Positions 27,193 to 35,959 of a stretch of 64,000 nucleotides of DNA are shown here, one piece after another. Position 1 is the first letter of the stretch. Each line of letters opens with the position of its first letter. A model generated the notes under the pieces. That model did no database searches. It was given only the letters and a program-made list of their open reading frames with translations, and had not been told where the DNA came from. The position numbers and the translations under genes were made by a program. The stretch comes from CAYFFV01 sp964342695 (GTDB lineage Bacteria > Acidobacteriota > Vicinamibacteria > Vicinamibacterales > UBA8438): the NCBI GenBank assembly GCA_964342695.1, contig CAYFFV010000010.1:25352-89351 (forward strand), written 5' to 3'.

Positions 27193-28398
27193 ATGGAGTA
27201 CAAATGCAGGTTTGTAGGCCCCTCTGGAGGTGTCCATCAAGATGTCTTTTCAGCTTCTGATGAACACGAGCTCAGAAAAAAATTAAAGAAACAAGGAATC
27301 CTAGTTCTTGGAATAAAAAGAAAGGGTTTTCTTGGTTTCCTATCAGCGCTTTCAAAATCGGCAGATATGCCAAAAAGTAGGGAGTTCATTGTTTTTAACG
27401 ATGAACTCGCGACTTTATTGAGTGCCGGCATCCCAATTGTCGAAGCGCTCGATATCCTCAGACATCGAATAGAATCCTCAGCACTTAAAGTTGTTTTAGA
27501 TGATGTGGCTAACAGAGTTCGGTCCGGGGAGTCACTCTCAGAAGCTTTTAGAAACAGCAGTCACCAATGTTCAGGGGTTTATATCGCAACGCTCTTGGCT
27601 GGAGAAAAGAGTGGAAACCTTGAAAACGTAATTCGAAGATATGCTCGGCACGAGAAATTAATAGTGAGTGTTAAGTCTAAGGCGCTCTCGGCGATGATAT
27701 ATCCAGCGATTCTCATGCTGCTGTCGTTTGTTGTTGTGGGCATTATTGTGCTTAACGTTGTTCCAGCGTTTTCTGCCTTTTATGCAGGGCTGGGTTCAGA
27801 GTTACCGCTCATGACCCGGGTAATCGTCTCGTTATCAACCTTGTTTAGCGACTACTTCCTCGGCTTTTTCGTTTTTGCGATAGCCTCTGTTTTATCCTTC
27901 ATTTATGCCAGGAAGGTTCCAGCTGCTAGGCTAATCATGGATTCTGCCCTTCTTAGAATCCCTGTGATAGGCGCGATAGTTGTGAAATTTAACGCCTCCC
28001 AGACTGCAAGAACGCTATCGACGCTTCTAGCCGGCGGGACACCTCTCCTCACGGCTTTAGAGGTGGTGCAAGGGGCCGCAGTCAATGGCCTTTTGGCTAA
28101 AAAAATTGGCGAGGTTGCGAAAGAAGTAAAGGAGGGCTCGGCGCTCTCGGTCGCGTTGGGAAGCCGGAATATCTTTCCTGCGGTCGGTCTGAAGATGGTC
28201 GAGGTTGGCGAAACAACGGGGGCACTGAAGGAGATGCTTGAAAGCGTCTCCGATTTCTTTGACGAGGAAATACAACACAGTCTAGACCGCCTAATGACTC
28301 TATTGGAGCCAAGCCTCTTAATACTGATGGGCATAGTTATATCAGCGATGTTGATTGCGCTCTATATGCCACTTCTGCAATTAGGAACATTGATGTGA
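27193..28398 (+). CDS. Type IV pilus/type II secretion inner-membrane platform protein (PilC/GspF/MshG)
   Basis: 401 residues. A short cytoplasmic N-terminus (MEYKCRFVGPSGG) precedes two repeated T2SSF domains. The first spans about 65-190 with ELATLLSAGIPIVEALDIL and LLAGEKSGNLENVIRRYA. The second spans about 270-395 with RTLSTLLAGGTPLLTALEVV and MVEVGETTGALKEMLESV. Three transmembrane helices are visible. The protein anchors the extension ATPase and guides pilin assembly. It is the first gene of the operon and its stop overlaps the next start (GTGA). Confidence 0.95.
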   Translation: MEYKCRFVGPSGGVHQDVFSASDEHELRKKLKKQGILVLGIKRKGFLGFLSALSKSADMPKSREFIVFNDELATLLSAGIPIVEALDILRHRIESSALKVVLDDVANRVRSGESLSEAFRNSSHQCSGVYIATLLAGEKSGNLENVIRRYARHEKLIVSVKSKALSAMIYPAILMLLSFVVVGIIVLNVVPAFSAFYAGLGSELPLMTRVIVSLSTLFSDYFLGFFVFAIASVLSFIYARKVPAARLIMDSALLRIPVIGAIVVKFNASQTARTLSTLLAGGTPLLTALEVVQGAAVNGLLAKKIGEVAKEVKEGSALSVALGSRNIFPAVGLKMVEVGETTGALKEMLESVSDFFDEEIQHSLDRLMTLLEPSLLILMGIVISAMLIALYMPLLQLGTLM

Positions 28399-30098
28399 AA
28401 GAAGAAAAAGAAAAAGGTAAGCTCTTGCGAATCGAAGGGGCTGAACATCAAGAAGAGAGGAATGGCATTGTAAACGGTCCTTCTGTGCCTCTTACCACCT
28501 CAATGGATTCAAGTGTTTCTGAAGATGAGATTCTTTCCGCAAAATTGTTAGCGGAAAGATATCGAGTTGAGTACGTCGACCTTGATAAAGGTTTCATAGA
28601 TCAAGAGGTGTTTCGCTCGATTCCGGCAGATTTGATGATTCAATACGGGTTTGTCCCTTTCAAAAAAGAAGGAGAGGTTCTCGTGATCGTCGTCGCTGAC
28701 CCCAGCGATCTAAACATGATTGACGATCTTTCAAGTCGCCTCGGCGTGCGAGTGGCCATCAAGGCTGGCACTAATTCGGCCATAGAAAGAATTCTGAAGA
28801 GGAGTGAGGGCTCTCAGCGAGTCTTAGATGAGGCAACAGAAAGTTTTGGGCTCCAGATTCTCCATGAAGAAGACGACAGTGATGAGAGCTTGACCGTCGA
28901 GCGCCTTACGAGCGATATCAGCCCTGTTATCCGACTCGTAGATTCAATGGTATATACAGCAATACAGCGCCGGGCCAGTGATATACATATTGAAACTCAG
29001 AGTGACGCTGTCTATGTGAAATATCGCGTCGATGGAGTGCTGCAGTCGGCAATGAGACCAATAGATCGGCAGTTTCATAGTGCCATACTCTCACGAATAA
29101 AGGTTATGTCCGAGCTAGACATTGCCGAAAAACGTGTTCCGCAAGATGGAAGGTTCAAGGTTAAGTTACCAGAAAAAAGTATTGATTTTAGGGTATCTAT
29201 CATGCCGAGCGTGCATGGGGAAGATGCCGTTCTTCGTGTTTTAGATAAAGAATCTATCAGTGAGCAATTTAAAGATCTTCGGTTGGATGTTCTAGGATTT
29301 CCAGCAGAGGAATTAGGCCGATTCCGAAAATACATTGCTGAGCCTTACGGGATGGTTTTAGTTACCGGCCCAACGGGAAGCGGCAAGACGACTACTCTTT
29401 ATGCAGCATTGTCTGAGATTCAAACAGTGGAGGATAAAATCATTACCATTGAAGATCCTGTTGAATATCAACTGAGCGGTATCACGCAGATCCCCATTAA
29501 TGAGAAAAAGGGGCTTACGTTTGCTCGAGGGCTCCGCTCTGTCTTGAGACATGACCCAGACAAAATAATGGTCGGTGAGATAAGAGATACGGAGACTGCT
29601 CAAATTGCTATTCAGTCTGCCCTCACAGGACATTTGGTGTTTACGACGGTTCATGCCAATAACGTGATCGACGTTCTCGGGCGTTTTCTGAATATGGGCG
29701 TGGAAGAATATCAATTCGTATCCGCATTAAATTGCGTAATGGCTCAACGACTCGTTAGAACGATTTGCAATGATTGTAAAACGGTAGCGAAGGTTGATGA
29801 GGTAGAACTCACGGAGGCTGGCCTTAACCCAGGCTTGCACCGCCAACATGTTTTTTACGAAGGCGCCGGGTGTGTTGAATGCAACGGTTCCGGCTATAGA
29901 GGCAGGACAGCTATTTGTGAGCTACTAGACCTAACAGATGGCATTCGAGAAATGATATTGAATCGGAAATCCGCTTCTGAGATCAAGGCTGCCGCAAGAG
30001 CAGAGGGCATGAGGTTTCTGAGGGAGTCGGCGTTAGACCGCGTGCTAATGGGACTCACGACATTAAAGGAAATTAACAAGGTGACGTTTGTTGAATGA
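28395..30098 (+). CDS. Pilus extension / secretion ATPase (PilB/GspE/MshE)
   Basis: 567 residues, GTG start coupled to the gene before. Residues 45-140 form the MshEN-type N-terminal domain. The ATPase core has the Asp box (RRASDIHIE, 192-200), Walker A GPTGSGKT at 325-332, the TIEDPVEYQL Asp/Glu box, Walker B (IMVGEIRDTETA) and the His box HLVFTTVHANN. Two CxxC pairs (CNDC at 458-461 and CVEC about 35 residues later) form the zinc module typical of extension, not retraction, ATPases. No PilT-type retraction ATPase lies in the window. N-terminal MshEN domains in some relatives bind cyclic di-GMP; that is possible here. Confidence 0.96.
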   Translation: MKEEKEKGKLLRIEGAEHQEERNGIVNGPSVPLTTSMDSSVSEDEILSAKLLAERYRVEYVDLDKGFIDQEVFRSIPADLMIQYGFVPFKKEGEVLVIVVADPSDLNMIDDLSSRLGVRVAIKAGTNSAIERILKRSEGSQRVLDEATESFGLQILHEEDDSDESLTVERLTSDISPVIRLVDSMVYTAIQRRASDIHIETQSDAVYVKYRVDGVLQSAMRPIDRQFHSAILSRIKVMSELDIAEKRVPQDGRFKVKLPEKSIDFRVSIMPSVHGEDAVLRVLDKESISEQFKDLRLDVLGFPAEELGRFRKYIAEPYGMVLVTGPTGSGKTTTLYAALSEIQTVEDKIITIEDPVEYQLSGITQIPINEKKGLTFARGLRSVLRHDPDKIMVGEIRDTETAQIAIQSALTGHLVFTTVHANNVIDVLGRFLNMGVEEYQFVSALNCVMAQRLVRTICNDCKTVAKVDEVELTEAGLNPGLHRQHVFYEGAGCVECNGSGYRGRTAICELLDLTDGIREMILNRKSASEIKAAARAEGMRFLRESALDRVLMGLTTLKEINKVTFVE

Positions 30099-31054
30099 AT
30101 ATTCTCAAAAGCGCGAAAGACTTATTCGTTAGTCCAACACCTCACGTTTTTGTTGAGTTTTCAAAAGAACGTCTCACTGTGGTTGTTTTTGAGCGCAATG
30201 TGAGAGGGCTGGCGATAAAAGAATTTCGGGAAAAACCCCTAGGGGAGGGAATACTAAATGCCAGTTTTCTGTCTCGCAATGTACAAGACGCAAAGGGTTT
30301 GAGAAGTATTCTTCAGGACGCGTATGGAACTGTAAAGAGGCGCCATAATCGTATTGGAATAGCTTTGCCTGACTCCATCGTTAAAATATCGCTAGTAGAT
30401 CTTGATACTGTTCCAAAAAGCAGGAAAGACCTTGATAGTGTAATTCGGTGGAGTATAGAAAAATCTATACCTTTTAATCTTGATGAGGCGCAGGTCTCTT
30501 ACGCCCTCCAAAAAATAAATGAAAATCAAAGGCAAAGGTTTATTGTTCTGACGAGCAGAAGAGAAGTCGTTCTGGAATACGAGCGGTTATGTGAGTCGAT
30601 TGGATTACAGGCAGGTCTAATTGTTCCATCATCGATAGCTGTATCAAAACTTTTGCACACATTTTCTGCTCACGCGAAGTCTGGCGACTGTCTCTTTGTA
30701 AATTCGACTATCGAATCTGGAAGTATTGTGATTTTAAGAGATGAGAATATTGTTTATTTTAAAACTCTTTCATCCGTTAGAACTGAAGACCTCGCGACTC
30801 TTGTTCATCAAACAAACATGTATTACGAGGATCGGCTAAACGGAAAAGGTTTTGACCGAATATTTTATTTAGGGGGCGAAAACGATCGTGAAGAACTTGA
30901 GTTACAGAAATCCATTTTATTCCCCCTAGTTAGTTTGTCGAAAATCATCGTTGTGACCGAAAATGAAATATTTCAGAAGGTTCCATTTTCAAAAAAGGCT
31001 CTCTGCGCAGCATCAGCCGGTATGGCGTATGGATTGAATAATTATCAGGCATAA
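30095..31054 (+). CDS. pilM: PilM-like actin-fold pilus assembly protein
   Basis: 319 residues, ATGA overlap with the ATPase gene. The N-terminal phosphate-like loop region (HVFVEFSKERLTVVVFERNVRG), IGIALPDSIVKISLVDLDTVP and the KSIPFNLDEAQVSYAL block match PilM, a cytoplasmic actin/FtsA-fold protein that binds the N-terminus of PilN and links the ATPase to the inner-membrane alignment complex. Sequence conservation is loose, but position just before pilN, pilO and pilP and the overlapping start-stop junctions support it strongly. Confidence 0.88.
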   Translation: MNILKSAKDLFVSPTPHVFVEFSKERLTVVVFERNVRGLAIKEFREKPLGEGILNASFLSRNVQDAKGLRSILQDAYGTVKRRHNRIGIALPDSIVKISLVDLDTVPKSRKDLDSVIRWSIEKSIPFNLDEAQVSYALQKINENQRQRFIVLTSRREVVLEYERLCESIGLQAGLIVPSSIAVSKLLHTFSAHAKSGDCLFVNSTIESGSIVILRDENIVYFKTLSSVRTEDLATLVHQTNMYYEDRLNGKGFDRIFYLGGENDREELELQKSILFPLVSLSKIIVVTENEIFQKVPFSKKALCAASAGMAYGLNNYQA

Positions 31055-31055
31055 G

Positions 31056-31619
31056 ATGAATAAACTTAATCTCTCGACTAAACCGTTTTATAACGAGCGG
31101 ATTATTAATTTGATTTTGGGTGCCTCAATAGTTTTTCTTTTTTTGTTTTTCTTAAAAGGAGTTTCCCAACTTGGGGTTCTTCTGGATCAAGAGAGCGCTC
31201 TTCAGAGACAACTTTTAGAAGAACGTGGGGTAAGTGAGGCTCTGGCAGCCGAAGCCATTGAGTTGCTTCGTGAATCTGGCCCGACGGATTCAGGCGGAGT
31301 GTCCGAGGAGATGGAGATTGCTCGAAGACTGGTCGAAAGACGGATTTTTTCTTGGTCAGCATTTCTATCCAATCTAGAGAACGCAATACCACCAAGTGTT
31401 ATGCTGACCGCGGTCACTCCTCAGATTTCCGACAATGCTATCTCTTTCTCGCTTGGTATCAGAGGACGAACTGCAAATGATTTAAACATTTTCCTTGAAG
31501 CGCTTGAAGAAGAATCAGAATTTTCAGAATTGTTAATCAAGGAAGAAGAATTAATCCAGGGTGGAGACTATACAGGGGTTCTCGAAGGGGTGTACAGAGG
31601 AGTGAAATATCAACAGTGA
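31056..31619 (+). CDS. pilN: PilN-like inner-membrane alignment protein
   Basis: 187 residues. It begins MNKLNLSTKPFYNERIINL, a near-perfect match to the conserved cytoplasmic PilN N-terminal peptide (the LNL-x-P-x3-R type motif that docks in PilM). One transmembrane helix (GASIVFLFLFFLKGV) follows, then a coiled coil and a ferredoxin-like periplasmic domain (VMLTAVTPQISDNAISFSLGIRG). It heterodimerises with PilO. Gene order and the GTGA overlap with pilO support the call. Confidence 0.9.
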   Translation: MNKLNLSTKPFYNERIINLILGASIVFLFLFFLKGVSQLGVLLDQESALQRQLLEERGVSEALAAEAIELLRESGPTDSGGVSEEMEIARRLVERRIFSWSAFLSNLENAIPPSVMLTAVTPQISDNAISFSLGIRGRTANDLNIFLEALEEESEFSELLIKEEELIQGGDYTGVLEGVYRGVKYQQ

Positions 31620-32197
31620 GTATTCAGAGAATATGGCGCGAAAAACGTTTCGCGATAATTGTTCTTATAGGAATGGGCGTGGTGGATGCCGGCCTTCTTG
31701 TGCTAGGTGTTCTGCCTTTGAACCGTAGGCTTGGCTCGTCCGGTGAAGAGATAGAGCTTGCGTTAAGGGAACGGGTTGAGCAAGAAAGAAATCTCGAAGA
31801 ATCGAAAAAGAGAAATCTCTTTGCAAAGAATGCGAGGGAAGACTTAGACGTATTTTACGAGACTCTTTTGCCGTCGAACGTTAAAGTTGCAAGAGCTGCC
31901 CTTTATCGAGGAATCAGCAACCACGCTTCTTCGGAACGATTGGTTTTAGAAAGACGACTTATTCAACGCGAAGAGGGCGAGAGCGACCTCTCTCCCCTGA
32001 GTCGGCTCGAGGCTACGATTCGTCTTTCAGGCTTGTACAGTGAAATCAGAAGGTTTATCGATAAACTTGAGACAGCAGATGATTTCATTGTTATCGACAA
32101 CCTGACTCTAGGATCAAGAGCAGGGATTGATGAAAATACTCTGGTTCTCACTATGCGGTTATCTACATATTTCATAGAAACGGAAATTGAATCGTGA
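31616..32197 (+). CDS. pilO: PilO-like inner-membrane alignment protein
   Basis: 193 residues with GTG start inside the pilN stop. One N-terminal transmembrane helix (FAIIVLIGMGVVDAGLLVLGVLP) is followed by a charged coiled coil (about 45-85) and a small alpha-beta periplasmic domain with the LEATIRLSGLYSEIRRFIDKLETAD pattern seen in PilO/GspM-like proteins. With PilN it forms the dimer that connects to PilP and the secretin. Identification rests on this layout and its place between pilN and pilP. Confidence 0.87.
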   Translation: MSIQRIWREKRFAIIVLIGMGVVDAGLLVLGVLPLNRRLGSSGEEIELALRERVEQERNLEESKKRNLFAKNAREDLDVFYETLLPSNVKVARAALYRGISNHASSERLVLERRLIQREEGESDLSPLSRLEATIRLSGLYSEIRRFIDKLETADDFIVIDNLTLGSRAGIDENTLVLTMRLSTYFIETEIES

Positions 32198-32766
32198 TTT
32201 CGCGCTGGCCCCTCGCTCGAATGTACACGACGGGCTTTTTCTGTCTCATTTGTATTGGGTGTTTAGAAGATTCTTTTGATAATGATTCTTTAACTCAAGC
32301 GATTCCAGATCTGAACTCATCTCGGACAGATAATAGCGAGGATTTCAATATTCATCGAGAGCTTTCTTTAAAAGAAGTTTTTGAAAGCGCGAGAGAAGAG
32401 AACCGAGTTGACTTTGTGAGCGATCGGAACCCATTTCAGTTTGATCTGCAGAAAAATGATCGCACCGATTCTGGTGAAGAGATCCCAGAAATAACAGTTT
32501 TCCCTGTTGAGCAGGTCAATATTGGTGACTCTTCAAGAGATCGCTCGAGCACCTTGGTAGATAATTTGAAACTAATAGGGCTTGTTGATGTAGAGAGTGA
32601 CGGAGTGACAATAGCCGTCTTCTCTGACGGGTCCCGAGTTTGGCAGGGGCGCTTAAATGAGGTAATCGCTGGCGAATACTTGATAAAGGGAATAAGCATG
32701 TCGTCCGTGCAGATTGAAGTCCTAAGTGACGGCCAGACGAAGCGTCTCACCCTTGAAGGTATTTAA
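32194..32766 (+). CDS. pilP: PilP-like pilus lipoprotein
   Basis: 190 residues, GTG start overlapping pilO. The N-terminus has a lipoprotein signal with lipobox ICIGC, so it is lipid-anchored at about Cys 23. A long unstructured segment follows, including the RNPFQFDL motif that marks the start of the folded part in PilP. A small beta-sandwich at the C-terminus (LVDNLKLIGLVDVESDGVTIAVFSDGSRVW) resembles the PilP/GspC homology region that contacts the secretin N0 domain. It completes the M-N-O-P alignment complex. Confidence 0.87.
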   Translation: MISRWPLARMYTTGFFCLICIGCLEDSFDNDSLTQAIPDLNSSRTDNSEDFNIHRELSLKEVFESAREENRVDFVSDRNPFQFDLQKNDRTDSGEEIPEITVFPVEQVNIGDSSRDRSSTLVDNLKLIGLVDVESDGVTIAVFSDGSRVWQGRLNEVIAGEYLIKGISMSSVQIEVLSDGQTKRLTLEGI

Positions 32767-32795
32767 GGGTAAGATTGATTTAATAGGTTTCTGAA

Positions 32796-35060
32796 ATGGC
32801 TATAGATAAAAGAAAAACCGCTTGCATCCGTGTCTTTTTAGCGATTTTGGTTCTTTGTAGTGCTGTTTCTTGCGCCAGCTCAAGGGCTTTTCGGAGTGGA
32901 GACGAGTCAGCCGAAATAGGTGATTGGGATGCGGCGGTAGAACACTATCGGGCGGCCCTTCAAAAAGATCCAAGAAATCCTGATTACAGGATCGCATTGC
33001 AGAGAGCGATGTTGAACGCTTCAAGGGCTCATCTTGAACGTGCGAGTGCTTTTGAAGATGAGGGAGCTCTCTTCGATGCAGCAAGAGAGTACCGTTTGGC
33101 GGCAGACTTTGACGCGGCAAATAGTTATGCTTCGGATAGAGCTCGAGAGTTAGACAGAAGGTTGCGAGATCAGCGAGAAGCGTCTGAACCAAAGGCGCCG
33201 ATAGACGAAATGAGGGATCTTGCACGGAGAGAGGTGGAAGCACCTCTTCTAAGTCCGGCCTCGCGAGAACCCTTGAATCTTCGATTTAACGATCAAAGTC
33301 TTCGAAATATTCTCGAATTTATTGGTAATGCGACAGCTGTGAATGTGACGTATGATTCCGCTTTTCAAGACCGAAGGTACTCGGTTGATTTGGAGGGCGT
33401 GACAATTGAAGAGGCCTTGGACCAGATTCTTACGGCAAATCAATATTTTTATAAGATAGTAAACCCAAAAAGTATCATCGTGGTTCCAGAAACTCCTCAA
33501 AAGAGAGCAATGTACGAGGAGCAGGTTATACGAACCTTTTACATTTCAAATGCTGATGTTCAGGAACTTGCTACTTTATTAAGTCAAGTGGTTCGTGTAC
33601 CGCAAATGGCTGTTCAACCCCAAATAGTACCGAATATAACATCAAACACTATTACCGTTCGTGCGACCACTGCTGTTGCGTCGGTAATTGAACAGGTTAT
33701 TCAAGCGAATGATAAGCCGAGAGCGGAAATTGTTGTCGATATCGAAATTCTTGAGGTTAATCGAGATCGTGCAAAAGAATTCGGACTCGATCTGACTCAA
33801 TACGCCTTAGGCGCTGTTTCCGCCCCTAATGCTGACAGGTCGACTCTATCTACATCGCCAAACTTTGCTTCACCGCCCTTAGCGAGAGCGGGAGATTTTT
33901 TCTTTTCATTGCCCTCGGCTGTAATGAATTTTTTGGAGACAGATGCAGAAACAAAGCTAGTCGCGAAGCCCCAACTTAGAGGGCAGGAAGGGACCACTCT
34001 GACCCTCAATCTTGGCGACGATATTCCCGTTCCGGCTACGGCATTTACCCCAATTGCTGCGGGAGGAGCCACCGTTAACCCTCTCACATCGTTTAACTAT
34101 AGACCTGTTGGCGTCATCGTTGAGATGACACCGAGAGTAACATTTGAAAATGAAATAATTCTTGATTTAGAAGTCGAAAACAGCACTCTTGGTCCTAGCG
34201 TTAATGTGGCAGGACAATCCTTGCCAACGTTTGGAACCCGTCGGGTTATAACCAGGTTGCGGCTTAGAGACGGCGAATCAAATCTCTTAGCTGGACTACT
34301 CCGAGAGGAAGATAGACGTTCTCTGCGTGGCTTTCCTGGGCTGCTTCGGCTGCCAGTGCTGAGGCAACTTCTTTCTGCCAACGACAACACAATCAAACAA
34401 ACAGATATCATTATGTTGTTGACCCCTAGAATTGTCAGGACGCATGAATTGACCCAAGAGGATGTAAGTCCTATTTTTATTGGGACTCAAAGAAATATTG
34501 GGTTGAGCGGTCCTCCACCCCTGATTGATGTAGACGCTGGGAGCAGGCTTGCTGAGGGTCTTTTAAGACCTGAAGTTGCGACCGGTTCAGTCGATAGTAC
34601 TGTTTCAGTATTGCCTGATCATCAAGTTGGTGGGCAGTTCTCCCAAATGTCGCTTATTCAAATTGCTTCACCTGATCATCCTTTGCGAGCTGGAGCCGGA
34701 AGTCATTCATTTCCCATTTCAATCATGGGCGCGTCGGACTTGACCACATTGACCCTGAGTCTAGATTACGACCCTTCACGCTTGAGAGTAAGAACAGTTC
34801 AGGAGGGTAGTTTTATGAGACAGGGCGGTGCGGAGGTTGTTTTTGCGCAACAAGCGGACACAGATGAGGGACGTCTTGATTTAGCTTTGACTCGAACTGA
34901 CGATGTTTTGGGAGCTTCTGGAAGTGGCATAATAGCGGGCGTTCTTTTTGAAGCACTGGAATCGGGAGAGACCACACTCAATCTTAGTGGGTTTGGATTG
35001 ACAGGCTCGGGTTCTCCAGCATCGGTAGAATTTGGCTCAACAACGCTCACAGTGAATTAA
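32796..35060 (+). CDS. Secretin (PilQ/GspD/MshL-like) lipoprotein with TPR and C-terminal cohesin-like domain
   Basis: 754 residues forming the outer-membrane channel. Lipobox Cys 26 (LCSAVSC). Residues 38-125 contain TPR-like helices (DWDAAVEHYRAALQKDPRNP), as in the MSHA-type secretins. The STN/N0 domain spans about 160-230 (LNLRFNDQSLRNILEFIGNA) and an N1-type domain about 243-305. The secretin gate and barrel fill about 375-550, with VGVIVEMTPRV and the closing QTDIIMLLTPRIVR. After a linker, residues about 617-754 form a cohesin-like beta-sandwich (SFPISIMGASDLTTLTLSLDYDPSRL). In other proteins this fold mediates extracellular protein contacts. The extra domain is unusual and may be exposed or periplasmic. 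Confidence 0.94.
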   Translation: MAIDKRKTACIRVFLAILVLCSAVSCASSRAFRSGDESAEIGDWDAAVEHYRAALQKDPRNPDYRIALQRAMLNASRAHLERASAFEDEGALFDAAREYRLAADFDAANSYASDRARELDRRLRDQREASEPKAPIDEMRDLARREVEAPLLSPASREPLNLRFNDQSLRNILEFIGNATAVNVTYDSAFQDRRYSVDLEGVTIEEALDQILTANQYFYKIVNPKSIIVVPETPQKRAMYEEQVIRTFYISNADVQELATLLSQVVRVPQMAVQPQIVPNITSNTITVRATTAVASVIEQVIQANDKPRAEIVVDIEILEVNRDRAKEFGLDLTQYALGAVSAPNADRSTLSTSPNFASPPLARAGDFFFSLPSAVMNFLETDAETKLVAKPQLRGQEGTTLTLNLGDDIPVPATAFTPIAAGGATVNPLTSFNYRPVGVIVEMTPRVTFENEIILDLEVENSTLGPSVNVAGQSLPTFGTRRVITRLRLRDGESNLLAGLLREEDRRSLRGFPGLLRLPVLRQLLSANDNTIKQTDIIMLLTPRIVRTHELTQEDVSPIFIGTQRNIGLSGPPPLIDVDAGSRLAEGLLRPEVATGSVDSTVSVLPDHQVGGQFSQMSLIQIASPDHPLRAGAGSHSFPISIMGASDLTTLTLSLDYDPSRLRVRTVQEGSFMRQGGAEVVFAQQADTDEGRLDLALTRTDDVLGASGSGIIAGVLFEALESGETTLNLSGFGLTGSGSPASVEFGSTTLTVN

Positions 35061-35081
35061 GAGGGCGTAATTAATAAATTT

Positions 35082-35564
35082 ATGAGGTTCTTTTTGAGAG
35101 AGAGTGCGGCTGGGTTCTCATTTGTAGAACTCTTAATTGCCAGCGCTCTTATCCTTGTATTGGCATCCGCCGCTGTTCCCCTGACTCAGGTCACTATTCA
35201 ACGTCAAAAGGAAATTGAGCTTAAGCGGTCTCTTCGCATTCTTAGGTCTGCGATTGACTCATACAAGGATGCTGTTGATTTGGGCGAAATTGATAACGAT
35301 GTTGAGGACGGTGATGAGACAGGCTATCCACCGGACTTAGAAATATTGGTGACCGGTGTAGAGACGTTAAGTGAGGGGAGCGGTGCGAGACGAAAATTTT
35401 TGCGGCGCATTCCAGTTGATCCGTTTACTGGAGACTGGAACTGGGGGCTAAGGTCATATGAGGATTCAGCAACGGCTTCCCGCTGGGGTGGTGGTAATGT
35501 CTACGACGTTTATTCAACAAATAGAGGCCGAGCGCTTAACGGAACGAGGTACAGAGATTGGTGA
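35082..35564 (+). CDS. Type IV pilin / pseudopilin, GspG-like
   Basis: 160 residues. A short leader ends in Gly with the mature start FSFVELLIASALILVLASAAVPL, including the conserved Glu at mature position 5, followed by the long hydrophobic helix. The C-terminal domain has RRIPVDPFTGDWNWGLRSYED, close to the calcium-site region of major type II pseudopilins (GspG), and DVYSTNRGRALNGTRYRDW. It is likely a major or core pilin subunit. It directly follows the secretin gene and overlaps the next pilin (GTGA). Confidence 0.92.
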   Translation: MRFFLRESAAGFSFVELLIASALILVLASAAVPLTQVTIQRQKEIELKRSLRILRSAIDSYKDAVDLGEIDNDVEDGDETGYPPDLEILVTGVETLSEGSGARRKFLRRIPVDPFTGDWNWGLRSYEDSATASRWGGGNVYDVYSTNRGRALNGTRYRDW

Positions 35565-35959
35565 CTCGTCTAATAAGCAACCAGAGAGGCTGGACTCTTG
35601 TTGAAATTACTGTTGTTATTTCACTGATTGCAATTCTTGCGTCGATTGCGATCGTAGGATATCAAAACGCAATCACCCGCTCAAAAGAAGCTGTTCTATT
35701 GGAGGATCTGTTTCAGATGCGAAATGCTATAGATCAGTATTATGCGGATAAAGAGGAATACCCTCCCTCGCTCGACGCCCTTGTTATTTCAAACTACTTA
35801 CGAGCAATCCCTGTTGATCCATTTACGCGCCTAAAAGACACTTGGGTTATTGAACAGCCTCAGCCTGGGATCCTGGATCCTTTATCCCAAGGGGTTTTTG
35901 ACGTCAGAAGCGGTTATGAGGGCACCGCAATTGATGGGACTTCTTACAATGAGTGGTAG
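35561..35959 (+). CDS. Type IV pilin / pseudopilin, GspG-like (second copy)
   Basis: 132 residues from GTG 35561, coupled to the previous stop. The prepilin cleavage site is Gly-Trp (NQRGWTLVEITVVISLIAIL), with Glu at mature position 5. The C-terminal part again has the GspG-like block LRAIPVDPFTRLKDTWVIEQ and ends GTSYNEW. It is clearly paralogous to the gene before, and their C-termini end in the same Tyr-x-x-Trp pattern. Either could be the major subunit. Confidence 0.92.
   Translation: MTRLISNQRGWTLVEITVVISLIAILASIAIVGYQNAITRSKEAVLLEDLFQMRNAIDQYYADKEEYPPSLDALVISNYLRAIPVDPFTRLKDTWVIEQPQPGILDPLSQGVFDVRSGYEGTAIDGTSYNEW

Noticed and set aside
35850..35948. Longer start for the third pilin
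   Set aside because: The added residues are a shadow of the second pilin's frame; the prepilin leader starts at ATG 35949.
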